64,000 nt of DNA from PALSA-612 sp963742925 (lineage in GTDB: Bacteria > Actinomycetota > Thermoleophilia > Gaiellales > Gaiellaceae), in contig CAVUNV010000005.1 of NCBI GenBank assembly GCA_963742925.1, positions 62,001 to 126,000 on the forward strand, in the 5' to 3' direction. This document shows positions 35,958 to 45,115 of the stretch, in pieces. The notes under the pieces are model-generated. The model searched no databases, had not been told where the DNA came from, and saw nothing but the letters and a program-made list of their open reading frames with translations. Both the position numbers and the translations under genes were made by a program. Position 1 is the stretch's first letter. Each line of letters begins with the position of its first letter.

Positions 35958-37204
35958 GCGACACGGCCGCGGCGACGCCGAGTCACGAGCGCGACACGAG
36001 CGGCCCGGGGCCGCTGGCGGGCGTCCGGGTCGTCGAGCTCGGCATGCTGCTCGCGGGTCCGTTCACGGGCCGCCTGCTCGGTGACATGGGCGCCGAGGTG
36101 ATCAAGGTGGAGCCGCCGGGGCAGCCGGACCCGATGCGGGAGTGGGGCAAGGCCCGATACGAGGGCCGCTCGCTGTGGTGGCCGGTCCAGTCGCGCAACA
36201 AGAAGTGCGTCACGCTCAACCTGCGCACCGAGCAGGGACAGAAGCTGCTGCTCGAGCTCGTCAAGCACTCCGACGTCCTCGTCGAGAACTTCCGCCCGGG
36301 CACGCTCGAACGCTGGAACCTCGCCCCGGCGGAGCTCTGGGAATCGAACCCGAAGCTCGTGATCGCGCGGATCTCCGGCTACGGCCAGACGGGGCCGTAC
36401 GCGCCGCGTGCCGGCTTCGCGTCGGTCGCGGAGGCGATGGGCGGGATTCGCTACATCAACGGCTTTCCCGGCGAGCCTCCGCCGCGCATCCACATCTCGC
36501 TCGGCGACTCGCTCTCCGGCATGTACGCGGCGCAAGGCATCCTCGCCGCGCTCTACAAGCGCGATGCGCTCGGCTTCGACCGCGGCCAGGTGGTCGACGT
36601 CTCGCTGATGGAAGCCTGCTTCTCGCTGCTCGAGAGCACCGTGACCGAGTACGACCGGCTCGGCATCGTCCGCGGGCCGGGCGGGACGGGGCTCGAGGGC
36701 GTCGCGCCGTCGAACATCTTCAAGTCGAGCGACGGCAAGTGGGTCGTGATCGCGGCCAATGCGGACAAGGTCTTCGGGCGCCTGTGCGAGGCGATGGGCC
36801 AGGCCGAGCTCGCAGACGATCCGCGCTTCTCGACGCATCTGGCGCGCGGCGAGCATCAGGAGGAGATCGAGGGCATCGTCTCCGACTGGGCGGGCGCGCG
36901 TGACGCCGCCGAGATCGACCGGGTTCTGAACGAGGCCGGCGTCATCTGCGGGCCGATCTACACGATCGCCGACATCTTCGAGGACGAGCAGTTCAAGGCT
37001 CGCGACATGCTGCTCGAGCACGAGGACCCGGAGTTCGGGCCGTACATCGGGCCCGGCCTGGTTCCCAAGTTCTCCGAGACGCCGTCGGCCGTGCGCTGGT
37101 CGGCGACGTGGGAGGACGGAAGTCACAACGCGGACGTCTACGGCGGCCTGCTCGGCCTGTCCCAGTCGGATCTGGACGAGCTCAGGGCCGAAGGCGTGCT
37201 CTAG
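35954..37204 (+). CDS. CaiB/BaiF family class III CoA-transferase
   Basis: This 416-residue enzyme moves CoA between carboxylic acids. It has GVRVVELGMLLAGPFTGRLL, GDMGAEVIKVEPP, NKKCVTLNLRTEQGQ, VLVENFRPGTLERW, ISGYGQTGPYAPRAGF and VVDVSLMEACFSLLES in family order. In well-studied members the segment after GPY contains a catalytic aspartate in a G-Y/F-D context; here the position reads GFAS, a variant also seen in relatives but possibly altering chemistry. It is coupled to the GntR gene and leads the hydantoinase cluster. Donor and acceptor acids are unknown. Confidence 0.88.
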   Translation: MSDTAAATPSHERDTSGPGPLAGVRVVELGMLLAGPFTGRLLGDMGAEVIKVEPPGQPDPMREWGKARYEGRSLWWPVQSRNKKCVTLNLRTEQGQKLLLELVKHSDVLVENFRPGTLERWNLAPAELWESNPKLVIARISGYGQTGPYAPRAGFASVAEAMGGIRYINGFPGEPPPRIHISLGDSLSGMYAAQGILAALYKRDALGFDRGQVVDVSLMEACFSLLESTVTEYDRLGIVRGPGGTGLEGVAPSNIFKSSDGKWVVIAANADKVFGRLCEAMGQAELADDPRFSTHLARGEHQEEIEGIVSDWAGARDAAEIDRVLNEAGVICGPIYTIADIFEDEQFKARDMLLEHEDPEFGPYIGPGLVPKFSETPSAVRWSATWEDGSHNADVYGGLLGLSQSDLDELRAEGVL

Positions 37205-37225
37205 TCCGGAATCGAAAGGAAGCGA

Positions 37226-39310
37226 ATGGCTTACAGGCTGGGAGTCGACGTCGGGGGCACGTTCACCGACCTGCTGCTCGTCCACGACGAAAGCGGCTCG
37301 ATGCACCGTGTGAAGACGCCTTCGACGCCCGCGGACCCGTCCGAGGGGGTCCTCACGGGGGTCAAACGGATCGCCGAGGAGGCCGACATGCAGGTCGGCG
37401 ACATCCGCAACATCCTGCACGGCACGACGGTGGCGACGAACGCGGTGCTCGAGTCGAAAGGGGCGCGCGTCGGCCTGCTGACGACGCGAGGGTTCAAGCA
37501 GATCCTGCACCTGGCGCGCTCCCAGACGCCGGGGCCGCTGGCGGGCTGGATCATCATGATCAAGCCTGATCCCCCGGCATCGCTCGCCGACACCCGCGAG
37601 ATCGCCGAACGGATGGATGCGCAGGGCGCCACGGTCGTGCCGGTGGACGACGCGCAGGCCGAGAGCGTGATCCGCGAGCTCGTCGAGTCCGGCGTCGAGA
37701 CGCTGACGATCGCGTTCATCAACTCGTACATCTCGGCGGCGCACGAGGAGCAGGTCGGGGCGATCGTGGAGCGGCTCTACCCGGGCTTCCCCGTGACGCT
37801 GTCGGCGCAGGTGCTCCCCGAGTTCCGGGAGTACGAGCGGGCGCTGACCGCGTGCATGAACTCCTACGTGCGCCCTCGGGTGGCCGACTACGTCGAGAAG
37901 CTGTCCGGCGACCTGAAGGGGATCGGTGCCACCGCGGACGTCAACATCCTGCGTTCGGACGCCGGGTTGATGACGACGCGCGAGGCAGGGCGGAACCCGA
38001 TCTACGGTGTCCTGTCCGGGCCGTCCGGAGGCGTCGCGGGAGCCCTGTACGTGGCCCGGCAGGCGGGCTACGACAACATCCTCACCTTCGACATGGGCGG
38101 GACGTCGACCGACGTGTCGCTCTGCCTCGACGGCCGGCCGACGATCGGCCGCGAGACCTCGATCTCCCACTTCAGGCTCCGGGTCCCGTCGGTCGACGTG
38201 CACACGGTCGGCGCCGGCGGCGGCTCGATCGCACACGTGCCTGAGCTGACGAAGGCACTCCGGGTCGGCCCGCAGTCGGCGGGCGCCGAGCCCGGGCCGT
38301 CGGCCTACGGGAAGGGCGGTACCGACCCGACCGTGACGGACGCCAACGTCGTCGTCGGCCACCTCCCGCCGCGCCTCCTGGGCGGCGAGATGGAGCTCGA
38401 CGTCGAGGCTGCGAGCTCGGCGGTGCAGACGATCGCCGACGCGATGGGACTCGGCTCAGCCGAGGAGGCGGCCGAGGGGATCCTCGCGATCGTCAACGAG
38501 AACATGGCCGGAGCACTCCGCGTCGTCTCGGTGCAGCGAGGTCACGACCCCCGCGACTTCGCGCTCGTCGCCTACGGCGGAGCGGGGCCGATGCACGCGA
38601 ACGCGGTGGCGAAGATCATGGGCTCGTTCCCGGTCATCGTGCCGCCCGCCCCGGGCCTGCTCTGCGCGCTCGGGGACATCGTGGCGGACTTCCGGGACGA
38701 GTTCGCGCGCACCTACATCAGGGTGCTGGACGACGCGGCTCCGGAGGACGTCTCGTCGATCCTCGACGAGCTCGGCGGCCGCGCCCAGCAGTGGCTCGAG
38801 GACGAGGGGATCGACCCGGACGCGCGCAGCATCTCGTTCGTCGCCGACATGCGCTACCGGGGCCAGGGCTACGAGATCCCGGTCTCGCTCGACCCGGGCG
38901 AGGTGCGGGCCGGAGGCCTGGCCGATCTGGACGAGCGGTTCAACGCCTTGCACGAGCAGCTGTACGGATTCCGGATGCACGCCACGCGTAGCGAGATCGT
39001 CAACCTCCGCGCCGTCGGGTTCGGAGCGGCGCCAAAACCGGAGCTGCCTCAGGGTGAGCTGGGGAGTGACGCCGCCGCCGGGGCGGTGGTCGACACGCAC
39101 GAGATCGTCTTCGAGGGCAAACGGTTGCCCACGCCGATCTACGACCGCACGAAGCTCCAGCCCGGAAGCGGCTTCGCAGGCCCGGCGATCGTGACCGAGT
39201 TCGATTCGACCACCGTCGTCCTGCCCGGCTTCCAGGCCGAGGTCGACCGCTACTACAACATCGTGATCACGCCGAGTGGAGAGGGGCAGAGCAATGGCCG
39301 TGTCGGCTGA
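37226..39310 (+). CDS. hyuA: Hydantoinase/oxoprolinase subunit A
   Basis: This 694-residue ATP-dependent amidohydrolase subunit has the actin-like ATPase motif YRLGVDVGGTFTDLLLV at the N-terminus, then ILHGTTVATNAVLE, TTRGFKQILHL, FDMGGTSTDVSLCLDG and VGAGGGSIAHV near residue 330, all HyuA hallmarks. With HyuB it opens 5-membered cyclic amides such as N-methylhydantoin or 5-oxoproline using ATP. An AAAGGAAG site precedes the ATG. Its end overlaps hyuB by 17 bp. Confidence 0.95.
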   Translation: MAYRLGVDVGGTFTDLLLVHDESGSMHRVKTPSTPADPSEGVLTGVKRIAEEADMQVGDIRNILHGTTVATNAVLESKGARVGLLTTRGFKQILHLARSQTPGPLAGWIIMIKPDPPASLADTREIAERMDAQGATVVPVDDAQAESVIRELVESGVETLTIAFINSYISAAHEEQVGAIVERLYPGFPVTLSAQVLPEFREYERALTACMNSYVRPRVADYVEKLSGDLKGIGATADVNILRSDAGLMTTREAGRNPIYGVLSGPSGGVAGALYVARQAGYDNILTFDMGGTSTDVSLCLDGRPTIGRETSISHFRLRVPSVDVHTVGAGGGSIAHVPELTKALRVGPQSAGAEPGPSAYGKGGTDPTVTDANVVVGHLPPRLLGGEMELDVEAASSAVQTIADAMGLGSAEEAAEGILAIVNENMAGALRVVSVQRGHDPRDFALVAYGGAGPMHANAVAKIMGSFPVIVPPAPGLLCALGDIVADFRDEFARTYIRVLDDAAPEDVSSILDELGGRAQQWLEDEGIDPDARSISFVADMRYRGQGYEIPVSLDPGEVRAGGLADLDERFNALHEQLYGFRMHATRSEIVNLRAVGFGAAPKPELPQGELGSDAAAGAVVDTHEIVFEGKRLPTPIYDRTKLQPGSGFAGPAIVTEFDSTTVVLPGFQAEVDRYYNIVITPSGEGQSNGRVG

Positions 39311-41222
39311 CAAGCCGCGGATCGCGCAGATCCCGACCGACGTCGAGGTCGATCCCGTCACCCTCGACATCATCGAGGGCGCGCTCAAGAGCGCCCGCTT
39401 CGAGATGGACGCCGTGCTGTTCCGCTCGGCGATGAGCCCGGTGATCCGGGAGCAGCACGACGAGTTCCCGATGATCACCGACCCGAACGGCCGCATGATC
39501 GTCGGGCAGTTCGGCGCCTACATCAACGAGATGATGGAGAGCTGGGAGGGCGGCATCTACCCGGGCGACGTGATCCTCACGTCCGACCCGTTCAAGTGCT
39601 CGGCCTCGATCTCGCACACGAACGACTGGCTCGTGCTCGTCCCGATCTTCTTCGAGGACGAGCTCGTGGGCTGGTCGAGCCAGTTCGGCCACCAGATGGA
39701 CTGCGGCGGCCCGCTGCCGGGCTCGCTGCCGACCGGCGCCCGGACGATCTTCGAGGAGGGCCTGATCATCCCGCCGCTCAAGATCATCGAGCGGGGCGAG
39801 CACCGCGAGGACGTCCTCAAGCTGATCTTCAACAACATGCGGCTGCCCGAGATGAACCGGGCCGACCTGTTCGCGATCGTCGCCGGCTGCCGTGCCGGCG
39901 AGAAGCGTGTCCAGCAGCTCTGCGAGCGGTTCGGGAAGCAGACGTATCTCGCCGCCTGCCAGGCGCTGCTCGATCGCACCTACGAGGCGATGCGGACGCT
40001 GATCCAGCTCGCGATCCCGGAGGATCCGCAGTCGTTCGAGGACTACGTGGACGACGACGGGCTCGGGAACGGGCCGTTCAAGATGAAGCTGACGATCTGG
40101 CGGGAGGGCGACCACGCCTTCTTCGACTGGACGGGAACCGATCCCCAGGCCCTCGGGCCGGTCAACTTCTACCTCTCCGAGGGCATGTTCAAGATGTTCA
40201 TCGGGGTCTACCTGATCATGGTCAACGACCCCCAGATCCTCTTCAACGACGGCTTCTACCCGCTGCTCCACATCGTGCTGCCCGAAGGGTGCCTCCTGCG
40301 GCCGCGCTTCCCCTCGGCGCTCGGTTGCCGCACGCACGCCCTGGCGCGGCTCTTCGACGTGCTCGGCGGTGCCCTCTGCAAGAACGCCCCTGAGCTGAAT
40401 ACGGCCTCGGGCTACGGAACGAGCCCGTACATGCTCTATTCGGGCTGGGACTCGAAGGGTGACTTCTTCTATTCGATGGAGATCCTCTACGGCGGCATCC
40501 CGGGCCGGCCGATCGGCGACGGCATGGACGGCCACTCGTGGTGGCCGCTGTTCGAGAACATCCCGACCGAGTACCTCGAGGCGTACTACCCGATGCGGAT
40601 CGACGGCTACACGACGGTGACCGACTCGGGCGGCCCCGGCCTCCATCGCGGCGGCAACGGTGTCGAGAAGCGGTACGTCTACCTCGAGCCCGGCGAGGTC
40701 TCGATCCACGACGACCGCTGGCTGACCCGTCCGTGGGGCGTGCTCGGCGGCCGGCCGGGCGCCCGCTCGTCGAAGCTGCTCCAGCGCGCCGACGGGACCG
40801 AGGAGGTGCTGCCCTCGAAGTGCGACCGCGTCGAGGTGCAGCCGGGCGACATGCTCGTGTACAGGACGGCCGGAGGCGGCGGCTGGAAGGATCGTCTCGA
40901 CCGGCCGGTGGAAGCCGTCGAGCGGGACGTCTCCTTCGGGCTCGTCTCGCCTGAGGCCGCGAAGGAGGGCTACGGGGTGATCGTCGGCGATCCCGACGCG
41001 ACGGAGGCCGAGCGTGCGCGCCAGCGGGAAGAGCGCGGCGACGCGCTCGCGTTCGACTTCGGGCCGCCGCTCGACGAGCTGCTCGCGAACTGCGAGTCGG
41101 AGACGGGCCTGGCGCCGCCGAAGCCGGCCGTGCCGCTGCGCTGGTCGCCACTGCAGTCGGGGGACGAGGCGCTCGCGCAGGTCCGCGAGGCGGACGGTCT
41201 GCCGGAGCCGGCCAAGGCGTGA
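39294..41222 (+). CDS. hyuB: Hydantoinase/oxoprolinase subunit B
   Basis: This 642-residue partner of HyuA carries DEFPMITDPNGRMIVGQFG, SDPFKCSASISHTNDWLVL, a GHQMDCGGPLPGS loop, GTDPQALGPVNFYLSEGM and the terminal glycine-rich YRTAGGGGWKDRL. I chose ATG 39294, which has a GAGAGGGG site, over GTG 39276. HyuA and HyuB act as a complex in the cytoplasm. The stop overlaps the GTG of the isochorismatase-like gene by four bases, so the next enzyme is made in step, as expected for sequential ring opening and carbamoyl hydrolysis. Confidence 0.94.
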   Translation: MAVSADKPRIAQIPTDVEVDPVTLDIIEGALKSARFEMDAVLFRSAMSPVIREQHDEFPMITDPNGRMIVGQFGAYINEMMESWEGGIYPGDVILTSDPFKCSASISHTNDWLVLVPIFFEDELVGWSSQFGHQMDCGGPLPGSLPTGARTIFEEGLIIPPLKIIERGEHREDVLKLIFNNMRLPEMNRADLFAIVAGCRAGEKRVQQLCERFGKQTYLAACQALLDRTYEAMRTLIQLAIPEDPQSFEDYVDDDGLGNGPFKMKLTIWREGDHAFFDWTGTDPQALGPVNFYLSEGMFKMFIGVYLIMVNDPQILFNDGFYPLLHIVLPEGCLLRPRFPSALGCRTHALARLFDVLGGALCKNAPELNTASGYGTSPYMLYSGWDSKGDFFYSMEILYGGIPGRPIGDGMDGHSWWPLFENIPTEYLEAYYPMRIDGYTTVTDSGGPGLHRGGNGVEKRYVYLEPGEVSIHDDRWLTRPWGVLGGRPGARSSKLLQRADGTEEVLPSKCDRVEVQPGDMLVYRTAGGGGWKDRLDRPVEAVERDVSFGLVSPEAAKEGYGVIVGDPDATEAERARQREERGDALAFDFGPPLDELLANCESETGLAPPKPAVPLRWSPLQSGDEALAQVREADGLPEPAKA

Positions 41223-41839
41223 GATTCGAGGGCTTCCACGGTCGCGCGGGCTTCGGCGAGAGGCCCGCGCTCGTGGTGGTCGACGTCAACCGGGGCTTCA
41301 CCGACCCGTCCTCGCCGCTCGTCTGCGACCTCGACGAGTGCGTGGCCGCGATCGCGCGGCTGCTCGGCGCGTTCCGGCGGGCCGGGCTGCCGGTCGTCTA
41401 CACGACGGTCTGCTACGACGCCTTTGGGCGGAAAGCAGCCGCGGTGTTCATCGAGAAGGTGCCCGCGCTGCTCGTGCTCGAGCCGGGGAGCGAGTGGGTC
41501 GAGATCGACCCGCGCATCGCGCCGGCCGAGGGCGAGCCGGTGCTGTCGAAGTACTTCGCATCGGCCTTCTTCGGCACCACGCTCGCCTCGCTCTTCGCGT
41601 CTGCCGGTTGCGACACGGTCGTCGTCGTGGGCGCGTCCACGTCCGGTTGCGTCCGTGCGACGGCGGTGGACGCGCTCCAGCACGGCTACCGGGTCGTCGT
41701 CCCGCGCGAGGCGGTCGGCGACCGGGATCCCGCCGCGCACGAGGCGAACCTGTCCGACATCGACACGAAGTACGGCGACGTCGTCTCGGTCGAGGACGTG
41801 CTCGGCTACGTGGGCGAGCTCGCGGCGGTGCGCGCATGA
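41219..41839 (+). CDS. Isochorismatase-like cysteine hydrolase (carbamoylsarcosine amidase type)
   Basis: This 206-residue enzyme has the D-K-C catalytic triad of the family: Asp in ALVVVDVNRGF near residue 22, Lys in LSKYFASAFFGT near 105 and Cys in STSGCVRATAVDA near 143. N-carbamoylsarcosine amidohydrolases belong here and act directly after N-methylhydantoinase, which fits its overlap with hyuB. It would release ammonia and carbon dioxide from an N-carbamoyl product. Nicotinamidase or maleamate amidase activity cannot be excluded. Confidence 0.88.
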   Translation: MRFEGFHGRAGFGERPALVVVDVNRGFTDPSSPLVCDLDECVAAIARLLGAFRRAGLPVVYTTVCYDAFGRKAAAVFIEKVPALLVLEPGSEWVEIDPRIAPAEGEPVLSKYFASAFFGTTLASLFASAGCDTVVVVGASTSGCVRATAVDALQHGYRVVVPREAVGDRDPAAHEANLSDIDTKYGDVVSVEDVLGYVGELAAVRA

Positions 41840-42553
41840 TCGTTCGCGACGCCGGCTCGAGCTGGCAGATCGTCTACCAGACCGACCACGCCGACCTCTC
41901 GGCGGCGTTCGCCCGCGCCTGGGCCGACCCGGGCCCCCGGCGCGACTCGCTGATCGTCGCCGCGGAGCGTCACGACGACGGCTGGGCGGTCTGGGAGCAG
42001 GCGCCGCAGGTCGACAGCTCCGGCAAGCCGGTGAACTTCCTCGAGGTTGACGTGCGCGCCCACCTCGCCTTCTACCGCGCCGGCATCGCCGCGATCACCG
42101 AGCAGGACGCCGACGCCGGTCTCCTCGTGTCGATGCACGGCGCCGGTATCTACCGGCAGCGCTACGGGCTCGACCCCGGCCTGGGGCTCTCCCGCGCCGC
42201 CGACGTGCAGGAGGAGGTCGATGCGTTCGTCGCCGAGCAGGAGGCGAAGTTCGGCGGCGACCCCGGCGACAGACAGGCCGACTACGAGCTGCTGCAGCTC
42301 TACGACCGCTTCTCGCTCTACTTCTGCATGCGCGACGTCGAGAGCGGAGAAGAGGCCGAGCTGCAGGGCTACAGGTTCGAGCCGCTCGGCCCGTGGCGCG
42401 TCCGTCTGGCGCCGTTCCCCTTCGTCGAGAGCCCGGCGCGCTTCTCGCTCCTCCGATACGTGCTTCCCGAAGCGCGACCGGACACCGGAGGAATTCCGCC
42501 GCGAGCTGGCCGCGGCGGAGCCGCAGCGCATGGAACTGACCATCGAGGCCTAG
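41836..42553 (+). CDS. DUF3891-like protein (one frameshift)
   Basis: The frame begins MIVRDAGSSWQIVYQTDHAD and continues with VAAERHDDGWAVWEQAP, VRAHLAFYRAGI, LVSMHGAGIYRQRYG and LQLYDRFSLYFCMRD. The order DH, HDDGW, H and LYDRFSLY is the DUF3891 pattern and looks like a metal-dependent phosphohydrolase-type helical fold. A slip near 42468 shifts the frame; the tail then reads RTPEEFRRELAAAEP to the stop at 42553. The ATG overlaps the previous stop. The function is not established; its tight coupling here suggests a role in the same degradation route. Confidence 0.7.
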
Positions 42554-42580
42554 TCCAAACCGGCCCCCCACCCTAGTAGG

Positions 42581-42598
42581 GAGGGGAGACCTCCCCTC
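42581..42598. terminator. Hairpin between convergent genes
   Basis: GAGGGGAG and CTCCCCTC, separated by AC, form a strong stem-loop 28 bp after the DUF3891 stop and 99 bp from the convergent cyclase gene. It probably ends transcription from the left. Confidence 0.6.
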
Positions 42599-42644
42599 GA
42601 CCCGCCACCCGCCGGAAGGGTACCCCTGGCATCCGCACGGGCCT

Positions 42645-42666
42645 GTGTCGATTCTGTGCCGATTTA
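42645..42666 (-). repeat. Diverged copy of the 4814-4835 direct repeat
   Basis: Read on the minus strand, this reads TAAATCGGCAC followed by AGAATCGACAC, matching 19 of 22 bases of the paired 11-bp repeat at 4814-4835. It lies in the gap between the DUF3891 and cyclase genes. Confidence 0.5.
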
Positions 42667-42696
42667 CAGGCGGTTCCGCGAGGTTGCCGAGTGAGG

Positions 42697-43377
42697 CTAG
42701 TCGTCGAGAATCGCCGCCGCCCGCACCGGTGAGCCGTAAGCCGGCACGAGACGCAACGGCAGACCGACGAACAGGAACCGCTTCCCGACGACCTCCTTGA
42801 GGTTGTTCAGGTTCTCGTAGTGCGTCAGGCGCCGCTCGGCGCAGGCGCGGTGCGTCGGGTACTCGTCGGTCTGGTAGACGAGATCCGGCGAGATCGTCTC
42901 GACGCCGAAGATCTTCACGCCGCGGTCGGCCATCCAGTGCACCGCCTCGGCCGAGATGCCGCAGAAGCCGTCCAGGAACGCGGGCGTGCCGGCGGTGCGG
43001 TTGTAGTGGTCGGAGCAGAAGAGCAGGATGTCGCCGTCGCGCAGCTCCTGGCCCGACTCGGTCACGGCGCGCTCCACCTCCGCGGCCGACACGTCGTACC
43101 CGCGCTCGTACTGCCGGATGTCGACGCAGATCGCCTCGCCGCAGAACGTGTCGAGCGGCATGTCGGCGATCGTGTCGCCGCCCTTCGAGTAGTGGCCGAA
43201 CGCGTCGACGTGCGTGGCCGCGTGGTTCGAGGTGACGATCACCTCGGCGTTGAACGACGGCCGGCCCTCCGGCGCGTCCGCGTGGACGATGTGCCGGAGG
43301 ATCTGCGTCGGAGCGAAGAAGGGATGCAGCTGCGACTCGCGGGAGAGCGGCTGCGACAGGTCGATTACACGTGCCAC
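42697..43377 (-). CDS. Cyclase family (KynB-like) metal hydrolase
   Basis: This 226-residue enzyme has the family metal site in SNHAATHVDAFGHYSKGG near residue 50, followed by VDIRQYERG, a GDILLFCSDHYNR strand and FGVETISPDLVYQ with the conserved glutamate. Related proteins hydrolyse N-formylkynurenine or cyclic amides and isatin-like rings, which fits a locus for cyclic amide breakdown. GTG 43377 has AAGGAG upstream. It is directly downstream of the creatininase-family gene on the same strand, 2 bp apart. Confidence 0.85.
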   Translation of the reverse strand: MARVIDLSQPLSRESQLHPFFAPTQILRHIVHADAPEGRPSFNAEVIVTSNHAATHVDAFGHYSKGGDTIADMPLDTFCGEAICVDIRQYERGYDVSAAEVERAVTESGQELRDGDILLFCSDHYNRTAGTPAFLDGFCGISAEAVHWMADRGVKIFGVETISPDLVYQTDEYPTHRACAERRLTHYENLNNLKEVVGKRFLFVGLPLRLVPAYGSPVRAAAILDD

Positions 43378-43379
43378 GA

Positions 43380-44180
43380 CTACTCCTTTCCGGCCATCTC
43401 TCGACAGACCTGGACGATGCGGGGGATGAGCACGGAGACGATGCGCTCGCCGGTCTCGGCGGTGGCGCGCGTGGCGTCGCCGACGACGCCCGACTCGGTG
43501 ATGTCGCGGAGCATGTCCATCGGCACGACCACCTTCGGGCCCGCGTGGCGCATGCCGTACTGGCCGAACGACGTCCACTGGAAGCCGGCGTCCCTGACCG
43601 CGGCGCCGCGGTCCCACGCGTCGCGCGTCGCGCGGTCCATCTCGACCCGCTGGCCGAGCGCGATCGCGAGCGACGTCTCGGCCTCCTCGGCGTGGATCAT
43701 CGGCCCCTCGACCTCGCCGAGCGTGTCGGCGGCGAGGTCCCACCACTGGACGAGGAAGACGCGGCGGCCCGTCTGCTCGAAGTAGTGGTTCACGGCCACC
43801 GTCAGCGCGGCGATGTTGCCGCCGTGACCGTTGACCGCGACCAGGTTCTCGAAGCCGTGGTGGGCGAGCGAGTCGCAGACCTCCCGGAACACCTGGAAGA
43901 ACGTCGTCGTGGACAGGCGGATCGCGCCCGGGAACTGCATGTGGTACCAGGACAGCGTCATGTTCAGCGTCGGCGCGACGAGGATCGAGACCCCTTCTGC
44001 CTCCCCGAGCGCGGCCGCGCGCTCGGCCAGCGACCGCGCGATGAAGCAGTCGGTGTCGAGCGGCATGTGCGGGCCGTGCTGCTCGGTCGTGCCGATCGGG
44101 ATCAGCACCGCGTCGACACCCGCGGAGATGCGCGCGTCGACCTCGGGCCACGTCATGCGCTCGATGAAGTGCTCCGTCAT
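43380..44180 (-). CDS. Creatininase family amidohydrolase
   Basis: This 266-residue enzyme has the metal-binding residues of creatininase in IPIGTTEQHGPHMPLDTD (Glu, His, Asp), then VNGHGGNIAAL and MIHAEEAETSLAI with His and Glu. Creatininase opens creatinine to creatine; relatives act on formamides and in mycofactocin processing (MftE). No other mycofactocin genes are near, whereas hydantoinase and carbamoyl hydrolase genes are, so a creatinine-like substrate is more likely. It diverges from the alpha/beta hydrolase gene. Confidence 0.88.
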   Translation of the reverse strand: MTEHFIERMTWPEVDARISAGVDAVLIPIGTTEQHGPHMPLDTDCFIARSLAERAAALGEAEGVSILVAPTLNMTLSWYHMQFPGAIRLSTTTFFQVFREVCDSLAHHGFENLVAVNGHGGNIAALTVAVNHYFEQTGRRVFLVQWWDLAADTLGEVEGPMIHAEEAETSLAIALGQRVEMDRATRDAWDRGAAVRDAGFQWTSFGQYGMRHAGPKVVVPMDMLRDITESGVVGDATRATAETGERIVSVLIPRIVQVCREMAGKE

Positions 44181-44190
44181 CCTGCCGGGA

Positions 44191-44219
44191 GTTTGACGTG
44201 TCGAATGTCAGACTTCAAA
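44191..44219. promoter_or_regulatory. Inverted repeat in divergent gap
   Basis: GTTTGA (44191-44196) and TCAAAC (44215-44220) bracket a GTGTCGAATGTCAGAC core between the creatininase and hydrolase genes. It could be a shared operator, which would favour ATG 44256 as the hydrolase start; no regulator can be assigned. Confidence 0.3.
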
Positions 44220-45115
44220 CTCGACGAAGCGACAGAGGAGGCTTCCGTGGAAGGGATGATCGAGGTCAACGGCGTCAACCTGTGGCACCGGGTCACCGGG
44301 GAGGGCGAGCCGGTGATCCAGATCCACGGCGCGGGGTTCGGGCACTTCAACCTCGACCCGGCGACGCCGGTCCTGTCGCAGCACTTCCAGGTGGTCGACT
44401 TCGACATGCGCGGCTACGGCGCCTCCGACAAGCCGCTCCAGCACTACGACATGGAGGTCTGGGCCGACGACATCGCCGCGCTGCAGGACGTGCTCGGCAT
44501 CTCCGAGTCGCACATCCACGGCACGTCGATGGGCGGGATGATCGCGATCACGTTCGCGGGCAAGTACCCGGAGCGGACGACGTCGGTGGTGATCAACTGC
44601 GCCGCCGCCAAGCTCGGCCGTGCCGGGCGGCTGATCTTCAAGAACTGGATCGACATCGCGGAGCTGGATCCGGACGGGCCCGGCAGCCGCATCCTCGCCG
44701 AGCTGATCTCCTGGCAGGCCGTCTCGAAGACGTGGCTCGAGTCCGAGGACGGCCAGGGGATCGTCGACCACTGCCAGCAGATCCTCCGTGACTCGAACCG
44801 CATCGAGGTGTTCACGGCCGCCTGCCAGGCCATGTGCGACATGGACATCACCCCGTGGCTCGGGAAGATCTCGTCGCCGGCGCTCGTGCTCGGGGGCGAC
44901 GAGGACATCATGACGCCGTGGGACCAGGGCCCCGAGGGCGTGGGCCAGGAGGGCATCTACCAGGGCATCAACGGCGCCGAGAAGCACGTGATCAGAGGCG
45001 GCGGACACTCGACGATCTTCGACTCGACGGAGGAGCACAACCGCGTCGTCCTCGACTTCTTCCAGCGGAACAGCCGCGCCGCCGAGCCGGCATCGAGCAG
45101 ACCGTCGAGGCGTAG
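44205..45115 (+). CDS. Alpha/beta hydrolase (probable frameshift near 3' end)
   Basis: This is a roughly 300-residue hydrolase. It has the oxyanion loop VIQIHGAGFGH, VVDFDMRGYGASDKP, the nucleophile elbow Ser in HIHGTSMGGMIAITF, the acid in LVLGGDEDIMTPWD and the histidine in IRGGGHSTIFDS, giving a complete Ser-Asp-His triad. The substrate is unknown. Without a slip near 45080 the frame would run 100 bp into the permease gene; with it the protein ends EQTVEA at 45115, exactly before the next ATG. ATG 44256 (MIEVNGVNLWHR) is an equally plausible start. Confidence 0.8.

Noticed and set aside
35825..38362. 845-codon minus-strand frame
   Set aside because: It is antisense to the CoA-transferase and hyuA genes, whose family motifs are unmistakable.
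43380..44180. Creatininase-family gene as MftE of a mycofactocin cluster
   Set aside because: No mycofactocin precursor, radical-SAM MftC, MftB or MftD genes are near; the neighbours are cyclic-amide hydrolases.
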